From contig CAWUFC020000001.1 in NCBI GenBank assembly GCA_963921335.3, positions 1,674,001 to 1,738,000 of the forward strand: 64,000 bases of DNA. The letters run 5' to 3'. A program made the translations under genes and the position numbers. The notes under the pieces were generated by a model. That model was given only the letters and a program-made list of their open reading frames with translations, was not told where the DNA came from and did not search any database. The stretch comes from CAWUFC02 sp963921335 (GTDB taxonomy: Bacteria; Pseudomonadota; Gammaproteobacteria; Pseudomonadales; Halieaceae). Positions 17,128 through 26,435 of this stretch are shown piece by piece (the stretch's first letter is position 1; each line of letters opens with the position of its first letter).

Positions 17128-18363
17128 ATGGGCAGTGGACAGGACAAGAACATGATCGTCGGTCTGGATATCGGCACCTCCAAGGTGGTGGCGATCGTTG
17201 GCGAGGTCGCTGCTGATGGCGGCATCGAGGTGGTCGGCATTGGCTCTCATCCCAGTAAGGGGATGAAAAAGGGTGTGGTGGTGAACATCGAATCCACGGT
17301 TGCCTCAATACAGCGCGCCGTCGAGGAGGCGGAGTTGATGGCTGGCTGCCAGATCCACTCTGTATTTGTCGGCATCGCTGGTAGCCATATTCGCAGTCTC
17401 AATTCTCACGGCATCGTTGCCATTCGTGATCGCGAGGTCTACGCCCTGGATCTCGAGCGCGTGATTGATGCGGCCCAGGCGGTTGCGATTCCCGCTGACC
17501 AGCGTGTACTTCATATTCTGCCCCAGGAATACATCATCGATAACCAGGAGGGCATTAAAGAACCTCTGGGTATGTCTGGCGTGCGACTGGAAGCCAAAGT
17601 CCATCTCGTGACCTGCGCCACCAACGCGTCACAGAACATTGAAAAGTGTATTCGCCGCTGTGGTCTGGAAGTGGAAGACATCATTCTCGAGCAGCTCGCG
17701 TCCAGCTACTCGGTGCTGACCGAGGACGAAAAAGAACTGGGTGTCTGCATGGTGGATATCGGTGGCGGTACCACGGATATCGCTGTGTTTACCGAGGGCT
17801 CTATCCGTCACACCGGCGTGATTCCAATCGCGGGTGACCAGGTGACCAACGACATTGCCATGGCTTTGCGCACCCCCACTCAGCACGCAGAAGAGATCAA
17901 GATCAAGTACGCCTGTGCACTGACCCAACTCGCAGGTGCGGAGGAGACGATCAAGGTGCCCAGTGTCGGTGACCGGCCGCCGCGGGATCTCTCGCGCCAG
18001 GCTCTGGCCGAAGTCGTTGAGCCTCGATACGACGAGCTCTTTACATTAGTGCAGGCCGAGTTGCGTCGCAGCGGATTTGAAGACCTGATTCCCGCCGGCG
18101 TCGTCCTGACTGGCGGCACCTCCAAGATGGAAGGGGCTATGGAACTGGCGGAAGAAATTTTCCACATGCCAGTGAGGGTGGGCTTTCCGCAAACCGTCAC
18201 TGGCCTGACCGATATTGTGCGCAACCCAATTTACGCCACGGGTGTAGGCCTGTTGCAGTACGGTGCGCGGGCAATGGAGGACGGGATTGCCACGGGCCGT
18301 GGCAGTCATTCAGAGCCAGGTTTGATCGAGCGGGCCAAAACCTGGTTTCAAAACAATTTTTAA
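17128..18363 (+). CDS. ftsA: Cell division protein FtsA
   Basis: This 411-residue actin-like ATPase tethers FtsZ to the membrane. It shows the phosphate-1 motif VGLDIGTSKVVAIVGE, the phosphate-2 motif MVDIGGGTTDIAVF, the adenosine motif VLTGGTSKMEGAMELAEE, and a C-terminal amphipathic membrane-targeting tail ending ERAKTWFQNNF. AAAAGGGGAA lies about 10 nt upstream of the ATG. FtsZ follows 55 nt downstream. Confidence 0.96.
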   Translation: MGSGQDKNMIVGLDIGTSKVVAIVGEVAADGGIEVVGIGSHPSKGMKKGVVVNIESTVASIQRAVEEAELMAGCQIHSVFVGIAGSHIRSLNSHGIVAIRDREVYALDLERVIDAAQAVAIPADQRVLHILPQEYIIDNQEGIKEPLGMSGVRLEAKVHLVTCATNASQNIEKCIRRCGLEVEDIILEQLASSYSVLTEDEKELGVCMVDIGGGTTDIAVFTEGSIRHTGVIPIAGDQVTNDIAMALRTPTQHAEEIKIKYACALTQLAGAEETIKVPSVGDRPPRDLSRQALAEVVEPRYDELFTLVQAELRRSGFEDLIPAGVVLTGGTSKMEGAMELAEEIFHMPVRVGFPQTVTGLTDIVRNPIYATGVGLLQYGARAMEDGIATGRGSHSEPGLIERAKTWFQNNF

Positions 18364-18418
18364 GCGGTAGAACCGTCGGGCGGAGTCCGGCATTTTGATA
18401 AAAAAGGGGAGAAACACC

Positions 18419-19597
18419 ATGTTTGAACTAGTCGACAATGTACCTGAGAGTGCAGTCATAAAAGTAGTCGGGGTCGGTGGAGGTGGCGGCAACGCCGTCA
18501 AACACATGATCGCCAATTCGGTAGAGGGGGTGGATTTTATCTGCGCCAATACCGATGCTCAGGCGCTCGCCGATATCGATTCCAAAACCGTTTTGCAGTT
18601 GGGCGGCAATATCACCAAGGGCCTTGGCGCTGGCGCTAATCCTGAAGTGGGTCGCGCAGCGGCCATGGAAGATCGCGACCGTATTGCCGAATCCTTGAAT
18701 GGTGCCGATATGGTCTTTATCACCGCTGGCATGGGTGGCGGTACGGGTACCGGTGGCGCACCGGTGGTCGCTGAAGTGGCTCGCGATATGGGTATTCTGA
18801 CTGTGGCTGTTGTCACACGTCCGTTCCCGTTCGAGGGCAAGAAGCGCACTGCCATTGCCGATGAGGGTATGAAGGAGCTGCAGCAGCATGTTGACTCACT
18901 GATTACCATTCCTAACGAGAAACTGTTGGATGTGCTCGGCAAGAACACCAGCCTGTTGGATGCGTTCAAGGCAGCCAACGATGTCTTGCTGGGTGCGGTA
19001 CAGGGTATTGCTGACCTGATTATCCGCCCTGGCATGATCAACGTGGATTTCGCCGACGTGCGCACAGTGATGTCAGAGATGGGTATGGCCATGATGGGTA
19101 CCGGCAGCGGCCGTGGTGAGAACCGTGCCCGCGAGGCAGCTGAGGCAGCCATTCGCAGCCCGCTGCTCGAGGACATCAACCTACAGGGTGCCCGCGGTAT
19201 CCTGGTTAACATCACTGCGGGTCTGGACCTGTCACTGGGTGAGTTCTCTGAAGTGGGCGACACCATTGAGGAGTTTGCGTCAGAGAACGCCACGGTTGTG
19301 GTGGGTACGGTGATTGATCCCGATATGTCTGAAGAGTTGAAAGTGACCGTTGTGGCGACGGGTCTGGGTGGTGAAGCCCTGGCTGGCAGCACCATGACCC
19401 TGGTGGAAACCAGGCCCGCTGCACCGGCCCCGGAAACTCTGGACTATGGTGAACTGGACAAGCCGGCGGGTATTCGCCGCGGTGCTGCCCAGACAGCGGC
19501 CGCCACTGCCGAGCAGGAAGAGCCAGAACTGGGTCGCGCGGTCGGTCAGGAGGATTACTTCGACATCCCGGCGTTCCTGCGTCGCCAGGCCGACTAA
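18419..19597 (+). CDS. ftsZ: Cell division GTPase FtsZ
   Basis: This 392-residue tubulin homologue polymerises into the Z ring. The tubulin signature GGGTGTGGAPVVAE lies around residue 105, the T7 loop region NVDFADVRTVM near 205, and the conserved C-terminal peptide YFDIPAFLRRQ that binds FtsA and ZipA ends the protein. The ATG at 18419 follows GGGGAGAA and is preferred to an in-frame TTG 24 nt upstream. The gene normally found next, lpxC, is absent. Confidence 0.97.
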   Translation: MFELVDNVPESAVIKVVGVGGGGGNAVKHMIANSVEGVDFICANTDAQALADIDSKTVLQLGGNITKGLGAGANPEVGRAAAMEDRDRIAESLNGADMVFITAGMGGGTGTGGAPVVAEVARDMGILTVAVVTRPFPFEGKKRTAIADEGMKELQQHVDSLITIPNEKLLDVLGKNTSLLDAFKAANDVLLGAVQGIADLIIRPGMINVDFADVRTVMSEMGMAMMGTGSGRGENRAREAAEAAIRSPLLEDINLQGARGILVNITAGLDLSLGEFSEVGDTIEEFASENATVVVGTVIDPDMSEELKVTVVATGLGGEALAGSTMTLVETRPAAPAPETLDYGELDKPAGIRRGAAQTAAATAEQEEPELGRAVGQEDYFDIPAFLRRQAD

Positions 19598-19761
19598 AGG
19601 CTGAATCAGGGCGCCCCAAGGCGCCGAACAGAGCGGGTGCATGCGTTCCCACCGCCTCCCCTGGTGGTGCGTTGTGCCCGCTGCTGCGCCCGTCCGCAGC
19701 GTGACAGATCCCGCCTGAATATGCGATAGTGCCCGGCTCTCGGGGAGAGTTTACGGGTTAA
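19598..19761. other. ftsZ to M23 peptidase spacer, site where lpxC would be expected
   Basis: The 164-nt spacer holds a short hairpin right after ftsZ (GGCGCC at 19610-19615, CCAA loop, GGCGCC at 19620-19625). A larger imperfect foldback follows (AGCGGG at 19632-19637 with CCCGCT at 19677-19682, inner CCACC/TGGTGG). Neither is followed by a T-run, so termination is uncertain. No remnant of an lpxC frame is evident. Confidence 0.5.
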
Positions 19762-20685
19762 ATGAAAGTTATTTTCATAAATGAGGGGCACGGTGGCTCC
19801 AGGACACTGTGGCTGGGGCGTTGGTCCCGGGCTTTGCTGTCTGTGTGTTTCCTCGGTCTGCCCCTGAGCCTGATTGGGCTGGGTTATTACCTGGCTCACG
19901 CCGCACAGCCCAGTGCCCGGGATATTTCCATGGGCAGTCTGCAAGACGAACTTGATGCCCAGAACCGTGCCGTGACAGATCTGCGGGCTGACGCCCTGCG
20001 CAAATTGCAGGCCCTTAGCCTGTCGGTGGCAGAACTTGAGGCGCGCCTGCTGCGTCTGGATGCCATGGGTCATCGCCTCACCGACATGGCGGGTTTGGAC
20101 CAGGGCGAATTCGACTTTGACAGCGATCCCGCGCTGGGTGGACCGCTCACTGGCGCCGGTGAGGCTGCAAATAGCACCGAACTGTCTCTGGAGATGGAAT
20201 CTCTGGAGGCCCGTATTGCAGATCGGGAGCAGCAGCTTGAGGTATTACAGGCGCTGTTGCACAACCGTCAAATCGCAGAAGATCTTTATCTATCCGGACG
20301 GCCGATTCGCAAGGGCTGGATGTCGTCCACTTTCGGTAAGCGCAAAGACCCTTTCACCGGCGCTACAGCCTGGCATGAAGGGGTGGATTTCGCTGGGAAA
20401 TCAGGTTCAGACATTATTGCCGTGGCCTCCGGTGTCGTCACATGGTCCGGCGAGCGTCACGGTTATGGGCAAATGGTGGAGATCAGTCACGGCGGTGGCT
20501 ATACCACGCGCTATACCCATAACAAGGACAATCTGGTCAAGATGGGCGATCTGGTTCGCAAAGGCCAGGTCATTGCCCTGATGGGTAGCAGCGGCCGTTC
20601 TACCGGCCCACATGTTCACTATGAAGTGTACAAGCATGGCCGTGCTGTAGACCCGGCCAGTTACATCGCCCGCACCCGACGCTGA
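19762..20685 (+). CDS. M23 family metallopeptidase (peptidoglycan hydrolase or regulator)
   Basis: This 307-residue protein has an N-terminal membrane anchor or signal (about residues 23-47), a coiled-coil periplasmic stretch (about 55-175), and a C-terminal M23 domain. The zinc site is complete: His in WHEGVDFAG with the following Asp, and the HVHYEV motif near residue 289. Such enzymes cleave peptidoglycan cross-links or activate amidases in the periplasm. A similar gene sits between lpxC and secA in pseudomonads, so the neighbourhood is conserved except for the missing lpxC. Confidence 0.9.
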   Translation: MKVIFINEGHGGSRTLWLGRWSRALLSVCFLGLPLSLIGLGYYLAHAAQPSARDISMGSLQDELDAQNRAVTDLRADALRKLQALSLSVAELEARLLRLDAMGHRLTDMAGLDQGEFDFDSDPALGGPLTGAGEAANSTELSLEMESLEARIADREQQLEVLQALLHNRQIAEDLYLSGRPIRKGWMSSTFGKRKDPFTGATAWHEGVDFAGKSGSDIIAVASGVVTWSGERHGYGQMVEISHGGGYTTRYTHNKDNLVKMGDLVRKGQVIALMGSSGRSTGPHVHYEVYKHGRAVDPASYIARTRR

Positions 20686-20778
20686 ATCCGGCTTCCTTAA
20701 ACATCCCAGGTAGTAACCAATTTATGCGGCCGCGCTGACAGCTGTGGCACCCACATATATCTTTTTGATGAATTAGGC

Positions 20779-23499
20779 ATGATTTCAAAAATACTGCGGT
20801 TCCTGTTTGGAACCAAAAACGATCGGCAACTGAAGCGCATGGGGCGCATGGTTCGCCAGATTAATGAACTGACCGAATCCATTGCGTCCCTCGACGATGC
20901 TGCACTGGCAGCAAAGACCGACGAGTTTCGCCGTCGCTTCAACGACGGAGAGAGTCTCGACCAGCTTTTATCCGAAGCGTTTGCAGTCGTGCGCGAAGCC
21001 GGTGAGCGCAGTCTGGGGCTGCGCCATTTTGACGTGCAGTTGATCGGTGGTATCGCCCTGCACGAGGGCAATATCTCGGAGATGCGTACCGGTGAAGGTA
21101 AAACTCTCGTGGCGACGCTTCCCGCCTATCTGAACGCCCTGAGCGGGCGCAGCGTGCACCTCATTACCGTCAACGACTACCTCGCCCACAGGGACGCCAA
21201 CTGGATGGGTCCCCTCTATGAATTCCTGGGTCTGAAGGTGGGTGTGATTCTGTCTGGGCAGGGGCCGGAGCAGAAACGTGCCGCCTATGAGTCAGACATC
21301 ATTTACGGCACCAACAACGAGTTTGGTTTCGATTACCTGCGCGACAATATGGCCTTCACCCTGGAAGACCGTATGCAGGGCGACCTGGCTTTTGCGATTG
21401 TCGATGAGGTGGACTCTATCTTGATCGATGAAGCCCGTACTCCCCTGATTATTTCGGGGGCTGCAGAAGACAGCTCGGAGCTGTATCGCCGTATCAACAA
21501 GTTCATCCCGCGCCTGTCACAGGATCTGGAGGGCCAGGACGGCCACTTCACGGTCGATGAAAAGCAGCGCCAGATTGAACTGAACGAGGAGGGTCACCAG
21601 TTCGTGGAGGACCTGCTGATTCAGGACAAATTGCTGGAGGAGGGCGACAGCCTGTACTCGGCAACTAACCTGAACCTGTTGCACCATGTGCATTCAGCGC
21701 TGCGCGCCCACGTGCTGTTCCAGCGCGATGTTGAATACATCGTCCAGGGTGGCCAGGTGGTTCTGATTGATGAGCACACCGGGCGCACCATGCCGGGCCG
21801 TCGCCTGTCCGAGGGCCTGCACCAGGCCATTGAGGCGAAAGAGGGTGTGCAGATCCAGAGCGAGAGCCAGACCCTGGCGTCCACCACTTTCCAGAATTAC
21901 TTCCGTCTTTACGACAAGCTTGCAGGTATGACCGGTACCGCAGATACCGAGGCCTTCGAGTTCCGTCAGATCTATGGCCTGCAGGTGATTGTGATTCCCA
22001 CCAACGTGCCTACAGCGCGCGACGATCTTAACGACGTGGTCTACCTGAGTCGTGACGAAAAGTATGATGCCATTGTTACCGATGTGCGCGCCTGTATCGA
22101 AAAGGGTGCGCCGGTGCTTGTGGGTACTGCCTCGATTGAAACGTCAGAAGAGATGTCGCGGCGTTTTAAAGAAGCCGAGATCGAGCACCAGGTGCTCAAC
22201 GCCAAGTACCACGAAAAAGAAGCTGAGATCATTGCCCAGGCAGGTGTGCCGGGCACGGTGACGATTGCCACCAATATGGCCGGTCGTGGTACCGATATAG
22301 TACTGGGTGGTAACGCCGAGGCGGAGATCTCGGCCCTGGATTCTCCGGCTGAGGATAAAGTGGCTGATATCAGAAAAGCCTGGCAGCAACGACACGACCA
22401 GGTGATTGAGGCTGGTGGTCTGCATATCCTTGGCACTGAGCGCCACGAGAGTCGTCGTATCGACAACCAGCTGCGCGGTCGTGCCGGCCGTCAGGGTGAT
22501 CCGGGCACCTCGCGCTTCTACCTGTCCCTGGAAGATAACCTGATGCGTATCTTTGCCTCCGATCGGGTGAAGAACTTTATGCAGGCCCTGGGGATGGAGA
22601 AGGGTGAAGCCATTGAGCACCGGATGGTGACCAATGCCATTGAAAAGGCCCAGCGCAAGGTTGAGGGGCGCAACTTCGATATTCGCAAGCAGCTGCTGGA
22701 ATACGATGATGTTGCCAACGACCAGCGCCAGGTCATTTACCAGCAGCGCAACGAACTGCTGACCGAAGAAGATATCTCCGACACCATCGCCGCCATCCGT
22801 GAGGATGTGGTGAATCAGGCCATCAGCGACTACATACCGCCGATGAGCCTGGAGGAGCAGTGGGATGTGCCAGGTCTTGAGCGCCAGCTGGAAGGTGAGT
22901 TCGCCGTGAACCTGCCGTTGCAGCAATGGTTGGATGACGACGACAATCTGCACGAGGAACTGATTCGCGAAAAAATTGTGGATGCAGTTAACGCTGCCTA
23001 CCAGGCCAAGTGTGATGACGTAGGCCCGGATATGCGCAAGATCGAGAAGCAGATCATGTTGCAGATTCTCGACACCCTCTGGAAAGAGCACCTGTCCACC
23101 ATGGATCACCTGCGCCAGGGTATTCATCTGCGGGCCTACGCCCAGAAGAATCCCAAGCAGGAGTACAAGCGCGAATCCTTCGAGCTGTTCCAGCGTCTTC
23201 TCGATAACCTGAAGTACGAGGTCATCAAGTTCCTCAGCCATATCCAGGTGCAGCGCCAGGATGAAGCGGAGCTGATTGAACAACGCCGTCGCGAGGCCGC
23301 GGAGAAAGAAAAAATGGCCTTCCAACACGCTCAGGCATCGGCCATGGCAGAGCCCGTGCCCGAAGACGAGAGCGGCGCTGAACCTGAGAGCGCAGCACAG
23401 CAGCAACCCTTTACCCGGGAGTCGCGCAAGGTTGGGCGCAACGAGCCCTGTCCTTGTGGATCCGGCAAAAAGTTTAAGCAGTGCCATGGCAAACTCTGA
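20779..23499 (+). CDS. secA: Preprotein translocase ATPase SecA
   Basis: SecA drives post-translational export through SecYEG. The 906-residue protein has the Walker A region MRTGEGKTLVATLPAYLNAL, the DEVDSILIDEARTPLIISG segment, the helicase-like AGRGTDIVLGGNAE and RGRAGRQGDPG motifs, and a C-terminal zinc-binding tail CPCGSGKKFKQCHG that binds SecB and phospholipids. No secM-like gene lies upstream; the 93-nt spacer is non-coding. Confidence 0.97.
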   Translation: MISKILRFLFGTKNDRQLKRMGRMVRQINELTESIASLDDAALAAKTDEFRRRFNDGESLDQLLSEAFAVVREAGERSLGLRHFDVQLIGGIALHEGNISEMRTGEGKTLVATLPAYLNALSGRSVHLITVNDYLAHRDANWMGPLYEFLGLKVGVILSGQGPEQKRAAYESDIIYGTNNEFGFDYLRDNMAFTLEDRMQGDLAFAIVDEVDSILIDEARTPLIISGAAEDSSELYRRINKFIPRLSQDLEGQDGHFTVDEKQRQIELNEEGHQFVEDLLIQDKLLEEGDSLYSATNLNLLHHVHSALRAHVLFQRDVEYIVQGGQVVLIDEHTGRTMPGRRLSEGLHQAIEAKEGVQIQSESQTLASTTFQNYFRLYDKLAGMTGTADTEAFEFRQIYGLQVIVIPTNVPTARDDLNDVVYLSRDEKYDAIVTDVRACIEKGAPVLVGTASIETSEEMSRRFKEAEIEHQVLNAKYHEKEAEIIAQAGVPGTVTIATNMAGRGTDIVLGGNAEAEISALDSPAEDKVADIRKAWQQRHDQVIEAGGLHILGTERHESRRIDNQLRGRAGRQGDPGTSRFYLSLEDNLMRIFASDRVKNFMQALGMEKGEAIEHRMVTNAIEKAQRKVEGRNFDIRKQLLEYDDVANDQRQVIYQQRNELLTEEDISDTIAAIREDVVNQAISDYIPPMSLEEQWDVPGLERQLEGEFAVNLPLQQWLDDDDNLHEELIREKIVDAVNAAYQAKCDDVGPDMRKIEKQIMLQILDTLWKEHLSTMDHLRQGIHLRAYAQKNPKQEYKRESFELFQRLLDNLKYEVIKFLSHIQVQRQDEAELIEQRRREAAEKEKMAFQHAQASAMAEPVPEDESGAEPESAAQQQPFTRESRKVGRNEPCPCGSGKKFKQCHGKL

Positions 23500-24691
23500 G
23501 ATCCTGCCCGTAGCGGGTATTGAGTTGGCGACGGTTAGCGCTGGCGTTAAGACTGAGGGGCGCAAGGACCTGGTGCTGATGCAGCTGGCCGAGGGGGCGC
23601 AGGTTGCGGCCTGTTTTACGCGCAATGCCTTTTGCGCTGCTCCCGTGCATGTGGCCAAAGAGCATCTTGCTGCGGCTGCGCCGCGCTACCTGTTAGTCAA
23701 CACCGGCAATGCCAATGCTGGCACTGGTGAGCAGGGCATGCTGGATGCCAGGCGTTGCTGTGAGGCGGTTGCGGAGGTGACCGGTACCAGCGCAGCGCAG
23801 GTATTGCCATTTTCCACCGGGGTGATTGGTGAACACCTGCCGGTAGAACGCATTGTTGCAGTCTTGCCTGAGGCCTTTGCCGGCCTCTCCGTCGAGCCCT
23901 GGGCAGAGGCAACTGCAGGCATTATGACCACCGATACCGAACCCAAGGCCTGTAGCCGCGCCGTTGAGATCGAGGGCGAACTGATTACAGTGACGGGTAT
24001 GGCCAAGGGGGCGGGAATGATCAAGCCCAACATGGCAACCATGTTGGCTTATCTGGCCACCGACGCGGCTATCGAGAAAGACTGTTTGCAGCGGCTCTGG
24101 TCCGAGATCGTCGATTACAGTTTCAACCGGGTCACCGTGGATGGTGACACGTCAACGAACGATGCAGCGCTGCTGATTGCGACAGCGCAGTCGAACGTTC
24201 AAACCATTGAAAGCGCTGACTCGCCCGGTTACCAGGCAGTCAAGCAAGCTATTTTCGAGGTCTCCCTGGAGTTAGCTCAGTGGCTGGTGCGCGATGGCGA
24301 GGGCGCTAGCAAGTTTGTGGCGGTTGAAGTCAACAATGGCCGTGATGAAGCCGAGTGCCTGGAAGTGGCCTATACCATCGCCCATTCACCATTGGTGAAA
24401 ACCGCGCTGTTTGCCAGTGATCCCAACTGGGGCCGGCTGCTGATGGCCATCGGCCGCGCCGATATTGCAGATCTCGATGTCAGTGGAGTCTCGGTCTCGC
24501 TGAATAGCGTGCTGATTGCCGACAAGGGTGAGCGAGCCGCCAGCTACACCGAGGATCTTGGGCAGGCAGCCATGGAGCCTGAGGAGATCACCATCAGCGT
24601 TAGCCTGGGTCGCGGTGAGGCAAGCGCCACCGTCTGGACCTCGGATCTTTCTTACGACTATGTGCGCATCAACGCCGAGTACCGCACCTGA
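23486..24691 (+). CDS. argJ: Glutamate N-acetyltransferase / amino-acid acetyltransferase ArgJ
   Basis: ArgJ transfers acetyl from N-acetylornithine to glutamate, recycling acetyl groups in arginine synthesis. Some members also use acetyl-CoA. The 401-residue precursor has the self-cleavage site in KGAGMIKPNMATMLAYLATD, where the Thr of ATML is the N-terminal nucleophile of the beta chain. Family segments VNTGNANAGTG and SDPNWGRLLMAIGRA are also visible. The ATG at 23486 lies inside the last codons of secA (14-nt overlap); the frame upstream of it belongs to the secA region and is not used. Confidence 0.95.
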   Translation: MANSEILPVAGIELATVSAGVKTEGRKDLVLMQLAEGAQVAACFTRNAFCAAPVHVAKEHLAAAAPRYLLVNTGNANAGTGEQGMLDARRCCEAVAEVTGTSAAQVLPFSTGVIGEHLPVERIVAVLPEAFAGLSVEPWAEATAGIMTTDTEPKACSRAVEIEGELITVTGMAKGAGMIKPNMATMLAYLATDAAIEKDCLQRLWSEIVDYSFNRVTVDGDTSTNDAALLIATAQSNVQTIESADSPGYQAVKQAIFEVSLELAQWLVRDGEGASKFVAVEVNNGRDEAECLEVAYTIAHSPLVKTALFASDPNWGRLLMAIGRADIADLDVSGVSVSLNSVLIADKGERAASYTEDLGQAAMEPEEITISVSLGRGEASATVWTSDLSYDYVRINAEYRT

Positions 24692-25093
24692 ATGAAACCA
24701 GTTCACGTTGCGGTAGGTGTTATTCACCGGGATGGGCAGATTTTACTGTCCCTGCGTCACCCCGATGCACACCAGGGTAATCTGTGGGAATTTCCCGGCG
24801 GCAAAGTAGAGTCGGGGGAGAGCGTGCCTGAGGCGCTGGCGCGTGAGCTTGAAGAAGAACTGGGTATTCTCATCGGTCCCTGTGAGGCAATGCTTGAGGT
24901 CTCTCACGACTATGGCGACAAAACCGTGTTACTGGACGTCTGGTGGATAGAGGGCTTTGCAGGCCAAGAGCAGGGCCGCGAGGGCCAGGCGCTGGCGTGG
25001 TCTTCCGCTGCTGATCTGGCCAGCTACGAGTTTCCAGCTGCCAACCTGCCTATTGTGGAGGCGGTCATTTCCCGATTAAATGCCGAGGACTGA
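24692..25093 (+). CDS. mutT: Nudix hydrolase MutT (8-oxo-dGTP diphosphatase)
   Basis: This 133-residue protein has a perfect Nudix box GX5EX7REUXEEXGU at residues 37-59. MutT removes oxidised dGTP from the nucleotide pool to prevent A:T to C:G transversions. The start follows the argJ stop with no spacing. The secA-argJ-mutT order is known from pseudomonads and supports MutT rather than another Nudix enzyme. Confidence 0.92.
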   Translation: MKPVHVAVGVIHRDGQILLSLRHPDAHQGNLWEFPGGKVESGESVPEALARELEEELGILIGPCEAMLEVSHDYGDKTVLLDVWWIEGFAGQEQGREGQALAWSSAADLASYEFPAANLPIVEAVISRLNAED

Positions 25094-25111
25094 CGCATTT
25101 CGGGGTTTCCT

Positions 25112-25585
25112 ATGGCTTTTACGCCTCAGCAACTGAGCGATCTTGAATCTATTCGTGGCGCGGCCCTGCGCTATTGTCATGGGCTCGATCGATTGCAACC
25201 AGATGTCATGAAATCGGCCTACTGGCCCGACGCCATTGATGAACATGGTGTGTTTGTCGGTAATGCCTGGGAGTTTGTGGATTTCTGCATGGAGGCGCAT
25301 CGCGACTGGCAGTCCACCATGCATTGCATTTTTAACCACAGTATTGAGCTTGATGCCGATGGTCAGCGCGCTACTGGCGAGATTTACAACGTGACTTTCC
25401 TGGTGGCCGGCGACGGTCGGCAGGATACCTGGCATGGTCGTTATCTCGACGAATACACCCAACGAGATGGCGAGTGGCGAATTTCGCGCCGAACCTGCGT
25501 CCACGAGTCCACTTCAAGTGCCAGCTTGCCGCCGATGGGCATTGATGCCGCCAGCTTTGTACAGGGCGGCCACGACCGCGGATGA
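25112..25585 (+). CDS. SnoaL/NTF2-like domain protein
   Basis: This 157-residue protein has the cone-shaped NTF2-like pattern: an N-terminal helix with AALRYCHGLDRLQPDVM, then a curved sheet with HCIFNHSIELDADGQRATGEIYN and DTWHGRYLDEYTQRDGEWRISRR. Members include polyketide cyclases, isomerases and small-molecule binding proteins; no specific activity can be assigned. It starts 18 nt after mutT and overlaps the following membrane protein as ATGA, suggesting cotranscription. Confidence 0.8.
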   Translation: MAFTPQQLSDLESIRGAALRYCHGLDRLQPDVMKSAYWPDAIDEHGVFVGNAWEFVDFCMEAHRDWQSTMHCIFNHSIELDADGQRATGEIYNVTFLVAGDGRQDTWHGRYLDEYTQRDGEWRISRRTCVHESTSSASLPPMGIDAASFVQGGHDRG

Positions 25586-26430
25586 GGCGCAGTTCGGCCT
25601 GGCTGGCCAGCGTATTTATCGCATTGGCTCTGCTGCTTTCGCTGACGCGGGGCGCAGATCAGGCGGGTCAGGCACTCACCCGGGAAGCGCTGACCAAAGC
25701 CGCGGTAACCTTCGCCTCGGCGCGGCTCATTAATGGTGCTATTTCAGTATTGAAAGGCACTGAGGTCGGCGTGGCCGTGGGTGGTACCCTGACCTTCTCT
25801 GTCGGCGAAATACTCGATCCCCTGCACGACCTGATTGAACAGCTGTCCACCGTTTTACTGGTGGCACTGACCTCTCTCGGCATTCAGGTGGTGCTGCTGG
25901 AACTGATGTCACTGCCCTGGTTGTCGGGATTACTGTTGCTGTTGGGAGGGCTCAGTCTGGCGGCTCTATTCTGGGTGCCACTGCGAGGGCTGTTTAATCC
26001 CTTTATGCGCGGCTTTATGCTGCTGTTGGCCCTCAGGTTTGCACTGCTCGCCGTGGTGATGGCGAATCAATGGGTTTACCAGGCAGTACTGTCTGAGCGA
26101 TACGAATTGGCTAATCGTGAGCTGGCTGAAGCTGGTGCCGCCCTGGAGCAAGCGCGTCTCAATGAAAGTGCGGCCGCGGCAGAGGTGGCGGAGTCGGACG
26201 GGATCTCCAGCTGGTGGAGCGATGTGCGCAGCAGTGTCGATCCCGCCCAGAGGCTCGCCGCGATGCGTCTGGCGGCCGAGCAGACCCTCCAGCAGGCACT
26301 GGATCTGATCACGGTTTTTGTCTTGCAAACCTTGCTCTTACCGCTGCTTTTTGTGGCATTTATTTTCTACTTTGGGCGCTTGCTTGTGCGGCTTGATTAT
26401 GAAAAGATCGCTGCCCCCAAAATCAGGTGA
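25582..26430 (+). CDS. Unknown inner-membrane protein with a periplasmic or cytoplasmic coiled-coil insert
   Basis: I do not recognise this 282-residue protein. It has an N-terminal signal-like or anchoring helix (about 5-22), then a predicted amphipathic part. Three hydrophobic helices follow at about 86-108, 113-135 and 142-165, then a polar Ala/Glu-rich helical segment (about 166-236) and a last membrane helix (about 238-265). The C-terminus LDYEKIAAPKIR is short and basic. It overlaps the NTF2-like gene upstream (ATGA), and its TGA lies within 6 nt of the next start, so the three genes are probably one unit. Confidence 0.75.
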   Translation: MRRSSAWLASVFIALALLLSLTRGADQAGQALTREALTKAAVTFASARLINGAISVLKGTEVGVAVGGTLTFSVGEILDPLHDLIEQLSTVLLVALTSLGIQVVLLELMSLPWLSGLLLLLGGLSLAALFWVPLRGLFNPFMRGFMLLLALRFALLAVVMANQWVYQAVLSERYELANRELAEAGAALEQARLNESAAAAEVAESDGISSWWSDVRSSVDPAQRLAAMRLAAEQTLQQALDLITVFVLQTLLLPLLFVAFIFYFGRLLVRLDYEKIAAPKIR

Positions 26431-26435
26431 ATCGG

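Noticed and set aside
22144..23658. Reverse-strand 504-residue open frame opposite secA
   Set aside because: It is a shadow of secA and argJ. Codon pattern and composition are not protein-like.
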